From Planotetraspora kaengkrachanensis (GTDB lineage Bacteria; Actinomycetota; Actinomycetes; Streptosporangiales; Streptosporangiaceae), in the NCBI RefSeq assembly GCF_016862895.1, contig NZ_BONV01000031.1, positions 1 through 64,000 of the forward strand: a stretch of DNA of 64,000 bases, read 5' to 3'. Of this stretch, positions 6,828 through 15,874 are shown in pieces; the stretch's first letter is position 1, and the number at the start of each line of letters is the position of its first letter. A model generated the notes under the pieces. That model saw only the letters and a list, made by a program, of their open reading frames with translations, ran no database searches and was not told where the DNA came from. The translations under genes and the position numbers were made by a program.

Positions 6828-8251
6828 CGTGCTGTGCGACGGGTGGGGACGTCCCCGTGTCGAGTTGACCCGGCTCCGGCTGGACGGTGCATCGCACTGA
6901 TGGGTCTGCGGTCAGTTGCTGCGTCGGTGCCCGTGGCCTCCAGCCAGGCCCGGGCGGCGAGCAATCGGCGATTGCGGCCGTCGTCGCTCTCGAGCCCGAG
7001 TTTGGTGAAGATACGCCGCAGATGTGTCTCGACGGTGCGCTGCGAAAGGTGCAGGTGCTCGGCGATTGCCGCGTCGCGGGCGCCCGCGGCGACGAGGGCG
7101 AGAACCTCGCGCTCACGGGGGCTGAGCACTTCGAGCCCAGGCGGCGAGTCCGTGCCCGGCCGCGGCGGCGCCGGTGGTACGACTGACGGCGCGGGTGGCT
7201 CAGCGGGCTGAGGAACGAGGGGTACGGCGAACCCCGTCAGCGCGGAGGACGCCCGCCACCAGGTGACCCCGATGACGGCGGTGAGAGCGGCCACGACGAG
7301 ACCGGAGATCAACGGGCCGGCGGGGCGGAGCGCAGCCCCGGTCCAGGTCACCGCGAGCGTCACGCCGATCGCGGCATATCCACCGAGCACCCCGGACAGC
7401 AGCCGGCGCACCGCATAGGGACGGGCCGCGTTAGCGGACGCGATGAGCGCCCATGCCCCGACGAGGCAACCCGCGGCCAGCGAGACGAGGTATGCGACGC
7501 TGCCATCCGTCGGCGCGATGTCGCCGGGACCGCTGGCTACGGCCGTGCCCATACATACGACGATCAACAGGGGTGCCACGGCCGCGGCGGCCACGCCCAG
7601 CGTGGCGCTCGCGCGTTCGTCCGCCGGGACGCGGGCCGCGCGACTAGCCAGGAACAGCACAGCGGCGAGCATCACGACGCTGACGAGGATGGTGGAGGCA
7701 GCTGTAACAGCGGGTGTACGCCAACCCTCCGGCGCAGCCGGCGGGTGGCCAGCGAACGGCTTTACAGGCTCCAGTGCCAGCGCCATGCAGACGGCGGCGC
7801 CGGCAACGACGAAGCCGAACCCGATCGACCACCGGCGGGCACGCGGCTCGGCGCGCAGCGCCGCGTGCTGCAGTACGGCGAGCGGTACGGGCCACCACCC
7901 ACCCCAGGCGCCGAGGAGGACAGGCGCCACGCCGGAATCAGCGGTGACCGCGACGACGGCGAGTGCACCGAGCACGAGGTAGATGAGGACGGCGGTTGCC
8001 AGCGCGAGGAGCCAACCGCCGCCGGCACGGTCACCCCGGTCGGTCAGCCGTCGAGATAGCAGCGCGATCCCCGTCGCACCGCCCGCGAGGGCGAGCGTCG
8101 AGATCGGGTGGGTCGCGTAACCGCCGGTACCGCCGGCACGCGCGAAGGCGAGTGTGACCACCGAGCACAGCCCGAGTCCCGCGATGAATAGGACGGGCAC
8201 GAGACTCCGCCACCGCCACAGAACGTCGGGCCACATGCGTTTGTCGTGCAT
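6824..8251 (-). CDS. LuxR-type regulator with N-terminal membrane domain
   Basis: 475 residues. Residues 1-350 hold about nine to ten hydrophobic helices (for example 16-36, 80-106, 190-208, 222-242). A Pro-rich linker follows, then LSPREREVLALVAAGARDA, IAEHLHLSQRTVETHLRRIF and TKLGL, a typical NarL/LuxR DNA-binding domain. Such architecture suggests direct signal sensing in the membrane with DNA binding from the cytoplasmic face. GGAGG lies before the ATG. The last 40 residues are low-complexity, and the 3' end meets the integrase fragment, so the C-terminus may have been altered by insertion. The Pr6Pr-like membrane gene is divergent. Confidence 0.8.
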   Translation of the reverse strand: MHDKRMWPDVLWRWRSLVPVLFIAGLGLCSVVTLAFARAGGTGGYATHPISTLALAGGATGIALLSRRLTDRGDRAGGGWLLALATAVLIYLVLGALAVVAVTADSGVAPVLLGAWGGWWPVPLAVLQHAALRAEPRARRWSIGFGFVVAGAAVCMALALEPVKPFAGHPPAAPEGWRTPAVTAASTILVSVVMLAAVLFLASRAARVPADERASATLGVAAAAVAPLLIVVCMGTAVASGPGDIAPTDGSVAYLVSLAAGCLVGAWALIASANAARPYAVRRLLSGVLGGYAAIGVTLAVTWTGAALRPAGPLISGLVVAALTAVIGVTWWRASSALTGFAVPLVPQPAEPPAPSVVPPAPPRPGTDSPPGLEVLSPREREVLALVAAGARDAAIAEHLHLSQRTVETHLRRIFTKLGLESDDGRNRRLLAARAWLEATGTDAATDRRPISAMHRPAGAGSTRHGDVPTRRTAR

Positions 8252-8448
8252 CGGCCCTCCAGGGAGTTCTCCTCCGGCGCCTATCCGGAAGCGAGTTTAT
8301 CCGGACAAGACATGCCAGGCCCAGATTCAGGGCTACCCCGTACACCGCAACGGCCATGTCAGGGCTGCTCCGGATACCGGCCATGACCTCAGCACGCGAG
8401 ATTGCTCGGTGGCACCCCCCAACACATACTCGATCAGAGAGGTATCCC

Positions 8449-9186
8449 GTGGTCGCTGCTTCTCCCGCCCGCCCTCGTCCGATCCTGCCCGTCCTCGTCG
8501 CGGTCGCGCTGCTGCTGCTCGCGACGGTCACCTTCGTCGTCATCGATCCACTGCTCGCCTGGGACGATGCCAACCCGCTCCTCGGCCGCGGCCGACTGTT
8601 CCTGTATTTCACGACCCAGTCGAACCTGCTGGCCGTCACCGCCTGCGTGGTGTTCGGGGTCGCGCTGGTGCGTGGCCGGCATCCGGGCCAGACGGCCGAG
8701 TACTTGCGCGGGCTCGCCGTGGTGGACATGGCCATCACCGGGATCGTCGCCAACGTCCTGCTCGCTGAACCAGGGGCGCCATGGAGCCTGTCCGACTTCG
8801 TGCTCCACCAGGCGATGCCGGTCCTCATGGTCGCGTGGTGGATCGTCGTGCCGCCCACCCGGCCGCTGCCCGTCGCCGCGGCGGCGCTGTGGCTTGTCCA
8901 CCCGGCCATCTGGACGGCCATGGCCCTCACCTACGCGGCCGAGTCGAGCGACCATTGGTACCCGTACTTCTTTCTCGATCCCGTTGAGGCAGGCGGATGG
9001 GGCGGTGTCGCCGTGTTCGTTGCTGTGATCCACCTCGTGATTGCCGTACTTGGTCTTGGTGCCGTGCTCGTCAGCAGGGCACGGTGGTCAGGCGGCGTGT
9101 GGCGAGCGTTGTGGCGCGAAGAGCACCCGGAAGGGGGCACGTTGGATCCTGTCAGCCCGACGATTGCGGCGCAGCGGATGAACTGA
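8449..9186 (+). CDS. Pr6Pr family membrane protein
   Basis: About 245 residues. Six hydrophobic segments, with FLYFTTQSNLLAVTACVVFG after the first, WLVHPAIWTAMALTYAA and WYPYFFLDP before the last. These motifs are those of the Pr6Pr family of unknown function. The GTG at 8449 has AGAGAGG 6 nt upstream; a longer frame from 8356 has no ribosome site. It faces away from the membrane-bound LuxR gene, and the 200-bp space between them may hold a shared control region (inference). Confidence 0.75.
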   Translation: MVAASPARPRPILPVLVAVALLLLATVTFVVIDPLLAWDDANPLLGRGRLFLYFTTQSNLLAVTACVVFGVALVRGRHPGQTAEYLRGLAVVDMAITGIVANVLLAEPGAPWSLSDFVLHQAMPVLMVAWWIVVPPTRPLPVAAAALWLVHPAIWTAMALTYAAESSDHWYPYFFLDPVEAGGWGGVAVFVAVIHLVIAVLGLGAVLVSRARWSGGVWRALWREEHPEGGTLDPVSPTIAAQRMN

Positions 9187-9441
9187 CTGATCAATTCGGC
9201 AACCCCGGCCGGGGCCACGCCGACCGCCAGGACGACCGCGGTCATCGCGACGGTGCGCCAGATCGTGCCACCGCGGTGGCCGCGGACCACGGTCAGCACC
9301 AGGATCGCCAGCCGCCGTCAGGAGCCATCCACCCTGGATCAGCGACGCGCTGGATTCTGTGAGCAGAGGAGACCTTTCCGGTCATCCAGGGCAGGGGGTG
9401 CCGCTTCCCTGCGGGTGGGACGACGGCGACGGGATGATCCG

Positions 9442-9792
9442 GTGGGTGGGTTCGACCTGATCTGGCTCTTCGAAGACGACCCGAAGCCTCAGCACGATGA
9501 CCTCGATTGGCCCATCGGCCTGCATTCCTTCCGTCTCAAGCGCGGCGCGACAGAGATCCTCTTTTCGATCGACCCCCTTGCGGGCGAGGCGTTCGTCAGC
9601 CTGTTCGTTGACGGTGAGGAGGTCGCCATACTCGGGAACCTGCGGAGGCCGGGGCGATTGTCGATCAACCGCGGAACGGACCACGAAGGGCTCACCCTCT
9701 GGTTCGAGGACGAGAGTCAGGAGCCGATCCAGATCCAGACGAAGCCCTCCATCCACGTGACGTGGTACCTGAAGGCGCCCGGTGTGTGGTGA
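9442..9792 (+). CDS. Hypothetical protein, possibly 5' truncated
   Basis: About 116 residues from a GTG: GGFDLIWLFEDDPKPQHDD, ATEILFSIDPLAGEAFVSLF, then beta-rich sequence to TWYLKAPGVW. No signal peptide or membrane segment. The start is weak and upstream sequence (9400-9440) resembles repeat B, so the N-terminus may be lost. Family not recognised. Confidence 0.5.
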   Translation: MGGFDLIWLFEDDPKPQHDDLDWPIGLHSFRLKRGATEILFSIDPLAGEAFVSLFVDGEEVAILGNLRRPGRLSINRGTDHEGLTLWFEDESQEPIQIQTKPSIHVTWYLKAPGVW

Positions 9793-9831
9793 CCGAGAGG
9801 TGGCTACCCCGCAGGCCAACATCGTGATCAC

Positions 9832-9853
9832 CGTGCCATCAGCGTGCCATTAG
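9832..9853 (+). repeat. Arm-type direct repeat pair, CCATTAG class
   Basis: CGTGCCATCAGCGTGCCATT: two tandem 11-mers. The following 80 nt are colinear with the flank of other relics (CACGGTCACTCACGACCG). Confidence 0.5.
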
Positions 9854-9935
9854 CCTTGGTAAGACAAGGACACCCACGGTCACTCACGACCGACCGGAAC
9901 CGCAGGTCAGCACCGTCACGAGGCACGTTCCCTGC

Positions 9936-9948
9936 AATTCCCAATCTG
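9936..9948 (+). repeat. Decayed tRNA-Gly att relic
   Basis: AATTCCCAATCTG is all that remains of the tRNA piece, at the expected distance from the arm repeats. The T arm and acceptor are gone, and the next gene (minus strand) ends right here. Confidence 0.4.
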
Positions 9949-9950
9949 CC

Positions 9951-10442
9951 TTAACCCTCCACGCGCTTTTGCGTCCAGTCTCTTTCGCTGAGGTACTTGA
10001 TCCGCCACCTCGGTAGTGGGTGACGAGCTTCATTCGTTATGAAGTGCATCATGTCGATCAGCATGCGCCGGACGTCGGAGATGAGCACTGTTATGTCCTC
10101 CCACTGGTTGTAGTGGGCATGGAAGAGGATCTCATCATCGGAGATGCGTTCCAGGACGCAGCTTTCTACTCCCAGCCGACGTTCGTCTCCTGCCTCGATC
10201 CTGAGCCACTGTAAGAGGATCGCTGCTGCTGACCACTCGGGTCCGCACTGGGCGACGATCTCCTCTGCCGCCCATTGCATTGTCTGCGGGGTGCCCACAG
10301 GAGCCCTGATCACCGTCTGACCGAAGGAGGAGGCGACGCGGTAGATCTCGCCGTCCTCGCCCTTGTCAGACGCCGGAATCTCCTCGAGGCCGAAGACCCA
10401 TCGGTCGCTGGCATGGACCTGCTCCTCGTGCATGGGGTTCAT
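9951..10442 (-). CDS. Hypothetical protein
   Basis: 163 residues (155-163 depending on which of the first ATGs is used). It has the soluble, Trp- and Glu-rich character of small immunity-like proteins: DGEIYRVASSFGQTVIRAPV, WAAEEIVAQCGPEWSAAAIL, ISDVRRMLIDMMHFITNEAR. No family recognised. The stop lies immediately beside the decayed att relic. Confidence 0.6.
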   Translation of the reverse strand: MNPMHEEQVHASDRWVFGLEEIPASDKGEDGEIYRVASSFGQTVIRAPVGTPQTMQWAAEEIVAQCGPEWSAAAILLQWLRIEAGDERRLGVESCVLERISDDEILFHAHYNQWEDITVLISDVRRMLIDMMHFITNEARHPLPRWRIKYLSERDWTQKRVEG

Positions 10443-10507
10443 CGGCCAAGTATGGCGATAGGGATGTCGGGTCCCGCAGTTACGCGTTCAGACCACCAGA
10501 TCGAAGG

Positions 10508-10590
10508 GACACGTCAAGCCGGGCTTGCACCTCTGTCGCCGGCCCGCTGCCGCTCCGCGGTGGGTCGACGGCACACGGGGTGGACAGGAC
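10508..10590. repeat. Dispersed repeat B, copy 3
   Basis: GGGACACGTCAAGCCGGGCT and GCCGGCCCGCTGCCGCTCCG, then GGTGGGTCGACGGCACACGG; about 90 percent identical by eye to 514-640. Confidence 0.6.
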
Positions 10591-10698
10591 GGTATCGGTA
10601 GCTTCCGGTCCAAGAACACCGCCAAGCAATAGATCTTGTGCAAGCTGCGAAACCGTCGGAAAGACCAACCGGCGATCGGGCTGCTAGCGTCCGGCGCC

Positions 10699-11454
10699 AT
10701 GTGGATCGAGGAGATCGTGGCCGGGCGACCGGCATGGCGGCACGCCCCGTCGGGCGTGGTGTTCCGGAAGGTTCCGGGCGGCACGTTCCGGATGGGCTTG
10801 TCCGACCCGGAGCTGGACGCGGTACGCGCCATCGAGCGCGGCGGCGGGGTCGAGGACACCATCGAGCCGTTCCTCGCGGGCGCCGGGGACGCACAGCCGG
10901 TACGCGAGGTGCGGGTCGAGCCGTTCCTGATGGCCCGGCACCCGCTGACGGTGGCGCAGGTCCGGCACTGGCTGCCCGAATACGAGGACCCGTACGCCGA
11001 GGCGGGCACCAGCACGGCCCGGCTCGAAGACGACCTGGACGACCTGCTCAAGCTGTTGCCGTTCCGGCTGCCCAGCGAGGCGCAGTGGGAGTACGCGGCG
11101 CGGGCCGGCACTACCACGCTTACCTTCCGCGGTGACGGGAAACCCGGCGAGGACCAACTGCTCGACGACTTCGGCGACGAGACGCGGACGTCCGCCGGGG
11201 AGAACCCGTTCGGGCTGGCGGCAATGGGGTCGGCCAACGAGCTCTGCGCCGACGTGTGGATCCCCGGATTCGCGGCCGCGCCGGCAGACGCGCGGCCACG
11301 GACCGGCGACGGGCCCCGGGCCGTACGTGGCGGAGCCGCCGACGTTTACCCGTGGCAGGGCTGCGACGAGTGGCTGCTGCTGCTCTCCGCCACCCGATAC
11401 GAGCACACCCAGTTCACGGCGGTTCGCCCGGTCGCACCACTGCCACCCCGCTGA
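10699..11454 (+). CDS. SUMF1/formylglycine-generating-enzyme-like protein
   Basis: 251 residues. FRKVPGGTFRMG at the start, RLPSEAQWEYAARAG in the middle, NPFGLAAMGSANELCADVW and RAVRGGAADVYPW near the end follow the order of the FGE-sulfatase fold. True enzymes need two cysteines in the last block to bind copper; here that block has a single Cys (QGCDEW), so catalysis of formylglycine formation is doubtful and a binding role is possible. The start has no strong ribosome site. Single gene between repeat B and a relic. Confidence 0.75.
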   Translation: MWIEEIVAGRPAWRHAPSGVVFRKVPGGTFRMGLSDPELDAVRAIERGGGVEDTIEPFLAGAGDAQPVREVRVEPFLMARHPLTVAQVRHWLPEYEDPYAEAGTSTARLEDDLDDLLKLLPFRLPSEAQWEYAARAGTTTLTFRGDGKPGEDQLLDDFGDETRTSAGENPFGLAAMGSANELCADVWIPGFAAAPADARPRTGDGPRAVRGGAADVYPWQGCDEWLLLLSATRYEHTQFTAVRPVAPLPPR

Positions 11455-11545
11455 AGCCGTCTCAGCGGATCCGGGGGTACCGGGTGCTTGCGGAGCAGGA
11501 GGTCGCGGGCGGTCTAGTCCGTCGGTGGAGTAGCTTGATACAGCC

Positions 11546-11734
11546 GTGGAGCCAGAGCATCCCTCCGCCATAACGGAGTTCGCCGAGTGGCGAGATGCAA
11601 TGGCGGCAGTGCTGGAGGAACTAGCACGTGTCCTGCCCTTCCAGGAGGACCGGATCCGGGCCAGCAACGAGGCGACCAGTGCCCGTACGCAGGCCGCTCA
11701 GATTCGCGCGGAAGTCGCCATGGACGACAACTGA
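11546..11734 (+). CDS. Small hypothetical protein
   Basis: 62 residues, helical and charged (EFAEWRDAMAAVLEELARVL, ATSARTQAAQIRAEVAMDD), likely a short coiled coil. It ends about 20 bp before the arm repeats at 11757. No family recognised; it could be a remnant. Confidence 0.4.
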   Translation: MEPEHPSAITEFAEWRDAMAAVLEELARVLPFQEDRIRASNEATSARTQAAQIRAEVAMDDN

Positions 11735-11756
11735 GAGACTGCCTCGGTTCCCCCAG

Positions 11757-11779
11757 CGTGGCGTGCCCGTTGCGTGCCC
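11757..11779 (+). repeat. Arm-type direct repeat pair, CCCGT class
   Basis: GCGTGCCCGTTGCGTGCCCG; the pair and the next 100 nt repeat 1340-1460 almost exactly. Confidence 0.55.
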
Positions 11780-11882
11780 GTACGGTCGGCAACCAGCGGG
11801 GAATCACGGGGACTCACGGTCACTCGACCGGCATACGCCCAGGTCACCGTTTCCGCAGCTCAGACCGCATGGTGGTGAAAGA

Positions 11883-11926
11883 CTTCCCAACCTGACAGCG
11901 CGGGTTCGATCCCGTCACCCGCTCCA
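11883..11926 (+). repeat. tRNA-Gly(CCC) 3'-half att relic with deletion
   Basis: As at 1460 but with CCAACCTGAC in the anticodon stem and one T missing from the T loop (TTCGATCCC). These changes would break a tRNA, so this copy is decaying. Confidence 0.85.
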
Positions 11927-11931
11927 ACAGC

Positions 11932-11977
11932 AAAGGCCCAGGTCAGAGGATGATTCCCGACTCGGGCCTTGATCTTT
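11932..11977. terminator. Hairpin after tRNA-Gly relic
   Basis: AAAGGCCCAGGTCAGAGG pairs with the CCCGACTCGGGCCTT arm; GATCTTTG follows. One mismatch in the stem compared with 1510-1550. Confidence 0.6.
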
Positions 11978-12018
11978 GTTGACGTTGTTTCTCACTCGCG
12001 TGCCAGATTCGCGCCAGA

Positions 12019-12099
12019 TCAGTTGATCTTGGCTCCGCTGAGGGGCGGGTCATCGCCGTCGTCCTTCGCGCCGAGTCCCTGCTTGACGATCTCCCATAG
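12019..12099 (-). pseudogene. Integrase C-terminal tail remnant
   Basis: Minus-strand frame LWEIVKQGLGAKDDG ending DDPPLSGAKIN, the same tail as at 1-168. CAGAT-class arm repeats overlap it at 11997-12020. The cargo gene at 12118 begins 20 bp away on the other strand. Confidence 0.65.
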
Positions 12100-12117
12100 C
12101 GGTAGCGTCCTGGCTTG

Positions 12118-12978
12118 ATGTGGAGCGAAGTACGACCGCCGACGACGACTCAGGTCCGCGACGCCTTCGGTGTTGAGGTGGGCGAATTGCGGCCGCATCC
12201 GGGCGGGTTCGAAGCGGATGCGTTCACTGACGGGCGCTGGTTCATGAAACTTTGGCGTCAGCAGCCCGACAGTGACGCCGGTCTGGCGCTGACCGCTGAG
12301 TTGGCAGCTCGGGGCATCCCCGTTCCTGCGGCGGAGCGAGCACTTGACGGCTCTTACACCTCCGAGCACCATGGCCGGCGCTACGCGCTGTTCCCGTTCG
12401 TCGACGGCCGCCAGGGAACGTGGAACGACGCCGACGCGATCGCGCGGGCGATGCGCGCCGTGCACGAGGTAACTGACCTCGTCCTGCCCCGCACCGATAT
12501 GGACGAGTGGTGCATCGAGGTGCTGCGCGATCGGCGCGACCACCCTTGGATCGTCGACCGCCGCGACGAGGTCATGGTCAACGTCGACCGACTCGAAGCG
12601 GTGATCGAACGGGCACGCGCGATCAACGTGCCCCACGTCGTGTGCCACCACGACCTATTCCCTCACAACGTCCTCGTTGACCGCGGCGGCCGCATCGCGA
12701 CGCTGCTCGACTGGGGTCACGCGATGCTGGCGCCGCGCGAACACGATGTGTTCGCCGCCTTGTGCGGGCCCGATCCTGTGCGCTTCCTGCGCGCCTACGG
12801 CGCGGAGGGACTCGACCTCACCCACCTCGAGTACGCCCGGCTCGCCCGCTCGCTGCGCGACCTTGCAGTTCGCATTTACAACGAGGTCGACCTGCAGGGC
12901 GTCAACACTTGGGGTTTCGACGGGTTGCGCCGAGTGGACGCGGATCTCGAACTCTCCCGACCTTTTTGCAATCGCTGA
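12118..12978 (+). CDS. Aminoglycoside phosphotransferase family protein
   Basis: 286 residues with a kinase-like fold: VVCHHDLFPHNVLVDRGG is the catalytic loop with Asp and Asn, TLLDWGHAMLAPREHDV the metal-binding Asp loop. The N-terminal lobe is short (GWF-type MKLWR lysine region). Such proteins phosphorylate small hydroxylated molecules, among them antibiotics or homoserine; the substrate is unknown. ATG 12118 follows a possible TTG at 12115. It is the first cargo gene beside the integrase tail. Confidence 0.82.
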   Translation: MWSEVRPPTTTQVRDAFGVEVGELRPHPGGFEADAFTDGRWFMKLWRQQPDSDAGLALTAELAARGIPVPAAERALDGSYTSEHHGRRYALFPFVDGRQGTWNDADAIARAMRAVHEVTDLVLPRTDMDEWCIEVLRDRRDHPWIVDRRDEVMVNVDRLEAVIERARAINVPHVVCHHDLFPHNVLVDRGGRIATLLDWGHAMLAPREHDVFAALCGPDPVRFLRAYGAEGLDLTHLEYARLARSLRDLAVRIYNEVDLQGVNTWGFDGLRRVDADLELSRPFCNR

Positions 12979-13069
12979 GGTCACCCAATGCGTCGATCGA
13001 CGAGATTGCGGCGCGATCGACGCCGGATCACGCTTCTGGGTCGGCTCATTCCGCTGGCGGGGGTTCGAG

Positions 13070-13218
13070 TTCGTCGCTGAGCAGGTTGGGGCCACCAGGT
13101 CAGCGCCATCCCCTGCGTGGTCGAGTTGCCCATGCGGTTCATCAGCTGTCGCAGAGTCGGACCGGATTGCGAGGCGAAGGTGTTTCCCGTGTGCCGCGGA
13201 TCATGAAAGTGGAAGCCA
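13070..13218 (-). pseudogene. Degraded tyrosine integrase fragment
   Basis: Minus-strand translation gives GFHFHDPRHTGNTFASQSG followed by LRQLMNRMGNSTTQG, a recombinase box with Leu to Pro before the catalytic Arg and loss of the His after MG. The Tyr region has decayed (MALTW instead of ALIY). No tRNA relic is adjacent, so this belongs to an element whose ends are gone. Confidence 0.7.
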
Positions 13219-13373
13219 GCGGGACCAGTGCTCCTTACCTCCGGTGTATGCCGGGCTCCTTAAGCGAAGGTCAGGCGCCTAGGATGCCGAGGCGGCAGTG
13301 GTGCCAGCACCGGTCGCCGACGTCGCCACGCGCCGACGAGGTTGTACTGCACCTAAGCATCGACGGACGCGCT

Positions 13374-14450
13374 CTAGCTGTCGGGAATCGTCAACGCTTC
13401 CGATTGCTGTCGTGCGTGGATCTTCGCGCGGTAGTTGCGCGGCGAATATCCATGAGTGCGTTTGAAGGCGTTGCTGAAAGCACTCTCGGAGGCGTAACCG
13501 AGGCTCGAAGCCAGGGGGGCGATCAGCATCTCATCGTCCAAGAGAGCGCGTTCGGCGATGTGCATGCGCCAGTGGTGGAGGTAGGTGAGAGGTGGTACGC
13601 CCGCCGCCGCGCGGAAGCGCATGCTGAAGTTGGTGCGCGACATCGCGGCAGCCTGGGCGAGTTCTTCGAGATGCCAGCGGCGGCCAGGATCGGCATGCAT
13701 TCGGCGAAGGGCAGGCGCGAGGTGTGGGTCAGCCAGTGCGCGCAGCCAGCCGGTGGGGAAGGACTCGGGCGAGGCCGCCAGCGTGGAGCGGAGCACTTCG
13801 ACGAGCAGAAGTTGGGCGTACTGATGGGATGCGTGATGGGTGCCTGGCCGTTCGGCATCCAGTTCGTGCAATAGACGATCGAGGATCCATTGGACGACCG
13901 GGGCCTCGGCGCTTTCCGCGCCGATTCGCGTGAGCGGCGGGAGCGCGGCCAGTAGCAGTTCCTCGCCGGTGGCGTTCAGGGCGACATGGCCTCCGATGAT
14001 CACGGTGCTCGGGCCAGTTGGGACCTTCGTCTCCTCCATAGGCGCTGCGCCGTGTTCCTGGTGATGGCTGGTGATCCGCACGATCGCTTCGCGGCCCGGG
14101 CCGAACATCGGTGCCGCCTCAGCCGGTGCGAGCCCTGGATCGGAGGCGAGTTGCACGCTCTTCACGTCGTTGAGGACGGCCACATCGCCCGCACCCAGCA
14201 GCAGTGGAGCTTGAGAGCCGTCTGCTGTCAACCAGCAGGAGCCTGAGACAACAGCGGCCAGCTTCAGCCGGGCCTGTGGCCAGAACCGAAGGGCCCACGG
14301 CGCCATCGCCCGGAAACCGCCAGAGATGACTGAGCGCGCCTCGCTGAGGGTGAGCGCTTCGCTGAGCGGGTCGCCGGGGGCGGGGCCGGACAGCTGAACA
14401 CGCCAGGACACCCCTGTACTGTCGCGCAACTTTTCGGGACTTTCAAGCAT
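13374..14450 (-). CDS. AraC family regulator with cupin N-terminus
   Basis: About 358 residues. The N-terminal half is a cupin sensor (FWPQARLKLAAVVSGSCWL, LLGAGDVAVLN); the last 100 residues are two AraC helix-turn-helix motifs, LEELAQAAAMSRTNFSMRFR and IAPLASSLGYASESAFSNAF. This layout is common in activators next to an oxidoreductase gene. The ATG at 14450 is preferred to 14489 because a purine-rich stretch precedes it and it leaves room for a promoter. The SDR gene is divergent 85 bp away and is the likely target. Confidence 0.85.
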   Translation of the reverse strand: MLESPEKLRDSTGVSWRVQLSGPAPGDPLSEALTLSEARSVISGGFRAMAPWALRFWPQARLKLAAVVSGSCWLTADGSQAPLLLGAGDVAVLNDVKSVQLASDPGLAPAEAAPMFGPGREAIVRITSHHQEHGAAPMEETKVPTGPSTVIIGGHVALNATGEELLLAALPPLTRIGAESAEAPVVQWILDRLLHELDAERPGTHHASHQYAQLLLVEVLRSTLAASPESFPTGWLRALADPHLAPALRRMHADPGRRWHLEELAQAAAMSRTNFSMRFRAAAGVPPLTYLHHWRMHIAERALLDDEMLIAPLASSLGYASESAFSNAFKRTHGYSPRNYRAKIHARQQSEALTIPDS

Positions 14451-14535
14451 TCCGAGTCCCGATCTGTCGATCCCAGACTGAAACCGCACAGCACACCGCC
14501 TGTCGTCAGGACGGGCACGAGACCGGAGTTACCGC

Positions 14536-15282
14536 ATGACCACCACCACAGCCCAGCGCGTCGCAATCATCACCGGAGGGTCGCGCGGCATAGGCCGGCG
14601 CGTCGCCGAGCGCCTCGCCGCAAGTGGGCTGGCCGTCGTCGTCAACTACGCACAGGCTGCCGCGGCCGCGAGTGCCGTGGTCGAAGACATCACCGCCGTC
14701 GGCGGCACGGCCATGGCCGTGCGCGCAGACGTCGCAAAAGAGGATGAGGTGGCGACGCTCTTCGACACGGTGGAGGAGGCTTTCGGCGGCGTGGACGTGG
14801 TCGTGCACGCCGCTAGCGCCCTGTCCAGGGGCTCGGTAGCCGACTTCGACCTTGATCAGCTCGACCATGCCATTCGCGTCAACCTTCGTGGCACCTTCAT
14901 CGTTGACCAGCAGGCAGCCCGCAGGTTGCGACCGGGCGGTGCGCTCATCAACTTCTCCAGCTCGGTCACCCGGTTCTCGAACCCAGGGAATGCCGCCTAC
15001 ATCATGACCAAGGGCGGAGTGGAGGCGCTGACTCTACTGCTGGCGCGGGAGTTGCGAGGCCGCGATGTCACGGTCAATGCCGTCGCACCCGGCGCCATCG
15101 ATACGGATATGCTCCAGGAGTTTCTTTCGGGCCGTGAACATCTCCGCGCGGAGATCGCTGACCGCTCGCCGCTGGAGCGGATCGGCACTCCCGACGACAT
15201 TGCCGAGGTCGTCCTTTTCCTCGCTGGACCGGCGCGATGGATCAATGGCCAAGTCCTCTACGCCAATGGCGGAGCCATCTGA
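14536..15282 (+). CDS. Short-chain dehydrogenase/reductase
   Basis: 248 residues, the classical length. TGGSRGIG is the dinucleotide-binding glycine motif, NLRGTF the structural motif, SSSVTRFSNPGNAAYIMTKG carries the Ser-Tyr-Lys catalytic residues, and LAGPARWINGQVLYANGGAI is the FabG-type end. It should interconvert an alcohol and ketone with NAD(P)H in the cytoplasm. GGAG lies 7 nt before the ATG. Paired with the divergent AraC regulator. Confidence 0.88.
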   Translation: MTTTTAQRVAIITGGSRGIGRRVAERLAASGLAVVVNYAQAAAAASAVVEDITAVGGTAMAVRADVAKEDEVATLFDTVEEAFGGVDVVVHAASALSRGSVADFDLDQLDHAIRVNLRGTFIVDQQAARRLRPGGALINFSSSVTRFSNPGNAAYIMTKGGVEALTLLLARELRGRDVTVNAVAPGAIDTDMLQEFLSGREHLRAEIADRSPLERIGTPDDIAEVVLFLAGPARWINGQVLYANGGAI

Positions 15283-15718
15283 TCGGCGACATCCTCGCGC
15301 GCTGGGCTCCCGGGGCCGCGACGATCAACGGAAGAACCAACTGCCTCTTGTCAGGTTTCCGCAAGGCACCGCGTCGTACCTTCGGCTTGCCCCGTCCGGT
15401 GTGCAAAACGCGGTGCTCAGCGACCGCTGGCCGGTTACACCCGCGCAGAGTTGATCCGCCTCCAGCGAGCTTCGAATCGATCGCTCGCCTGTGCGGCGTT
15501 ATCCGTGGAACGACTTCAGACCGGCTCCACGCCCGACACCCCGTCAGCTGCCCACCAGGGCCGACGAACGCTTAAGGGCGCCGGCCTTGCTCAGAGTTCA
15601 GGTCACGGCCTTGACCACGCGCACGAGCTACCTTCCGGCGTCCTAAGCCAGCTCTTCTGATCGGCCGAACACGGCGCAAAGTGGGGCGGAATCATCCTTG
15701 AGCCAGTCAGGCTGGCTC
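15283..15718. other. Stretch without a recognisable gene
   Basis: Open frames here have no ribosome sites and atypical composition. Nothing convincing is seen before the arm repeats at 15719. It may hold worn remains of cargo. Confidence 0.5.
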
Positions 15719-15741
15719 TCGGGCCATTAGTGGGCCATTAG
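15719..15741 (+). repeat. Arm-type direct repeat pair, GGGCCATTAG class
   Basis: CGGGCCATTAGTGGGCCATT, preceded by CAGTCAGGCTGGCTCT. The block from 15700 is repeated at 22175-22290. Confidence 0.55.
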
Positions 15742-15824
15742 CCAGGGTGAAGAAGGGCCAACCACGGTCACTCAGGACCGGTCTCACGCCCAGGTCAGCA
15801 CCCCTAACAGCCGTGATCCATGCG

Positions 15825-15869
15825 CTTCCCAAGCTGACAGCGCGGGTTCGATTCCCGTCACCCGCTCCA
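15825..15869 (+). repeat. tRNA-Gly(CCC) 3'-half att relic
   Basis: CTTCCCAAGCTGACAGCGCG plus intact T arm and CCA end. Confidence 0.88.
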
Positions 15870-15874
15870 CACAC

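Noticed and set aside
12762-13874. Long plus-strand frame of 370 codons
   Set aside because: It crosses the phosphotransferase end, an integrase remnant and the antisense of the AraC gene; composition is not protein-like.
250-15869. Intact tRNA-Gly genes
   Set aside because: Every copy lacks the D arm and 5' acceptor strand; none can fold as a full tRNA.
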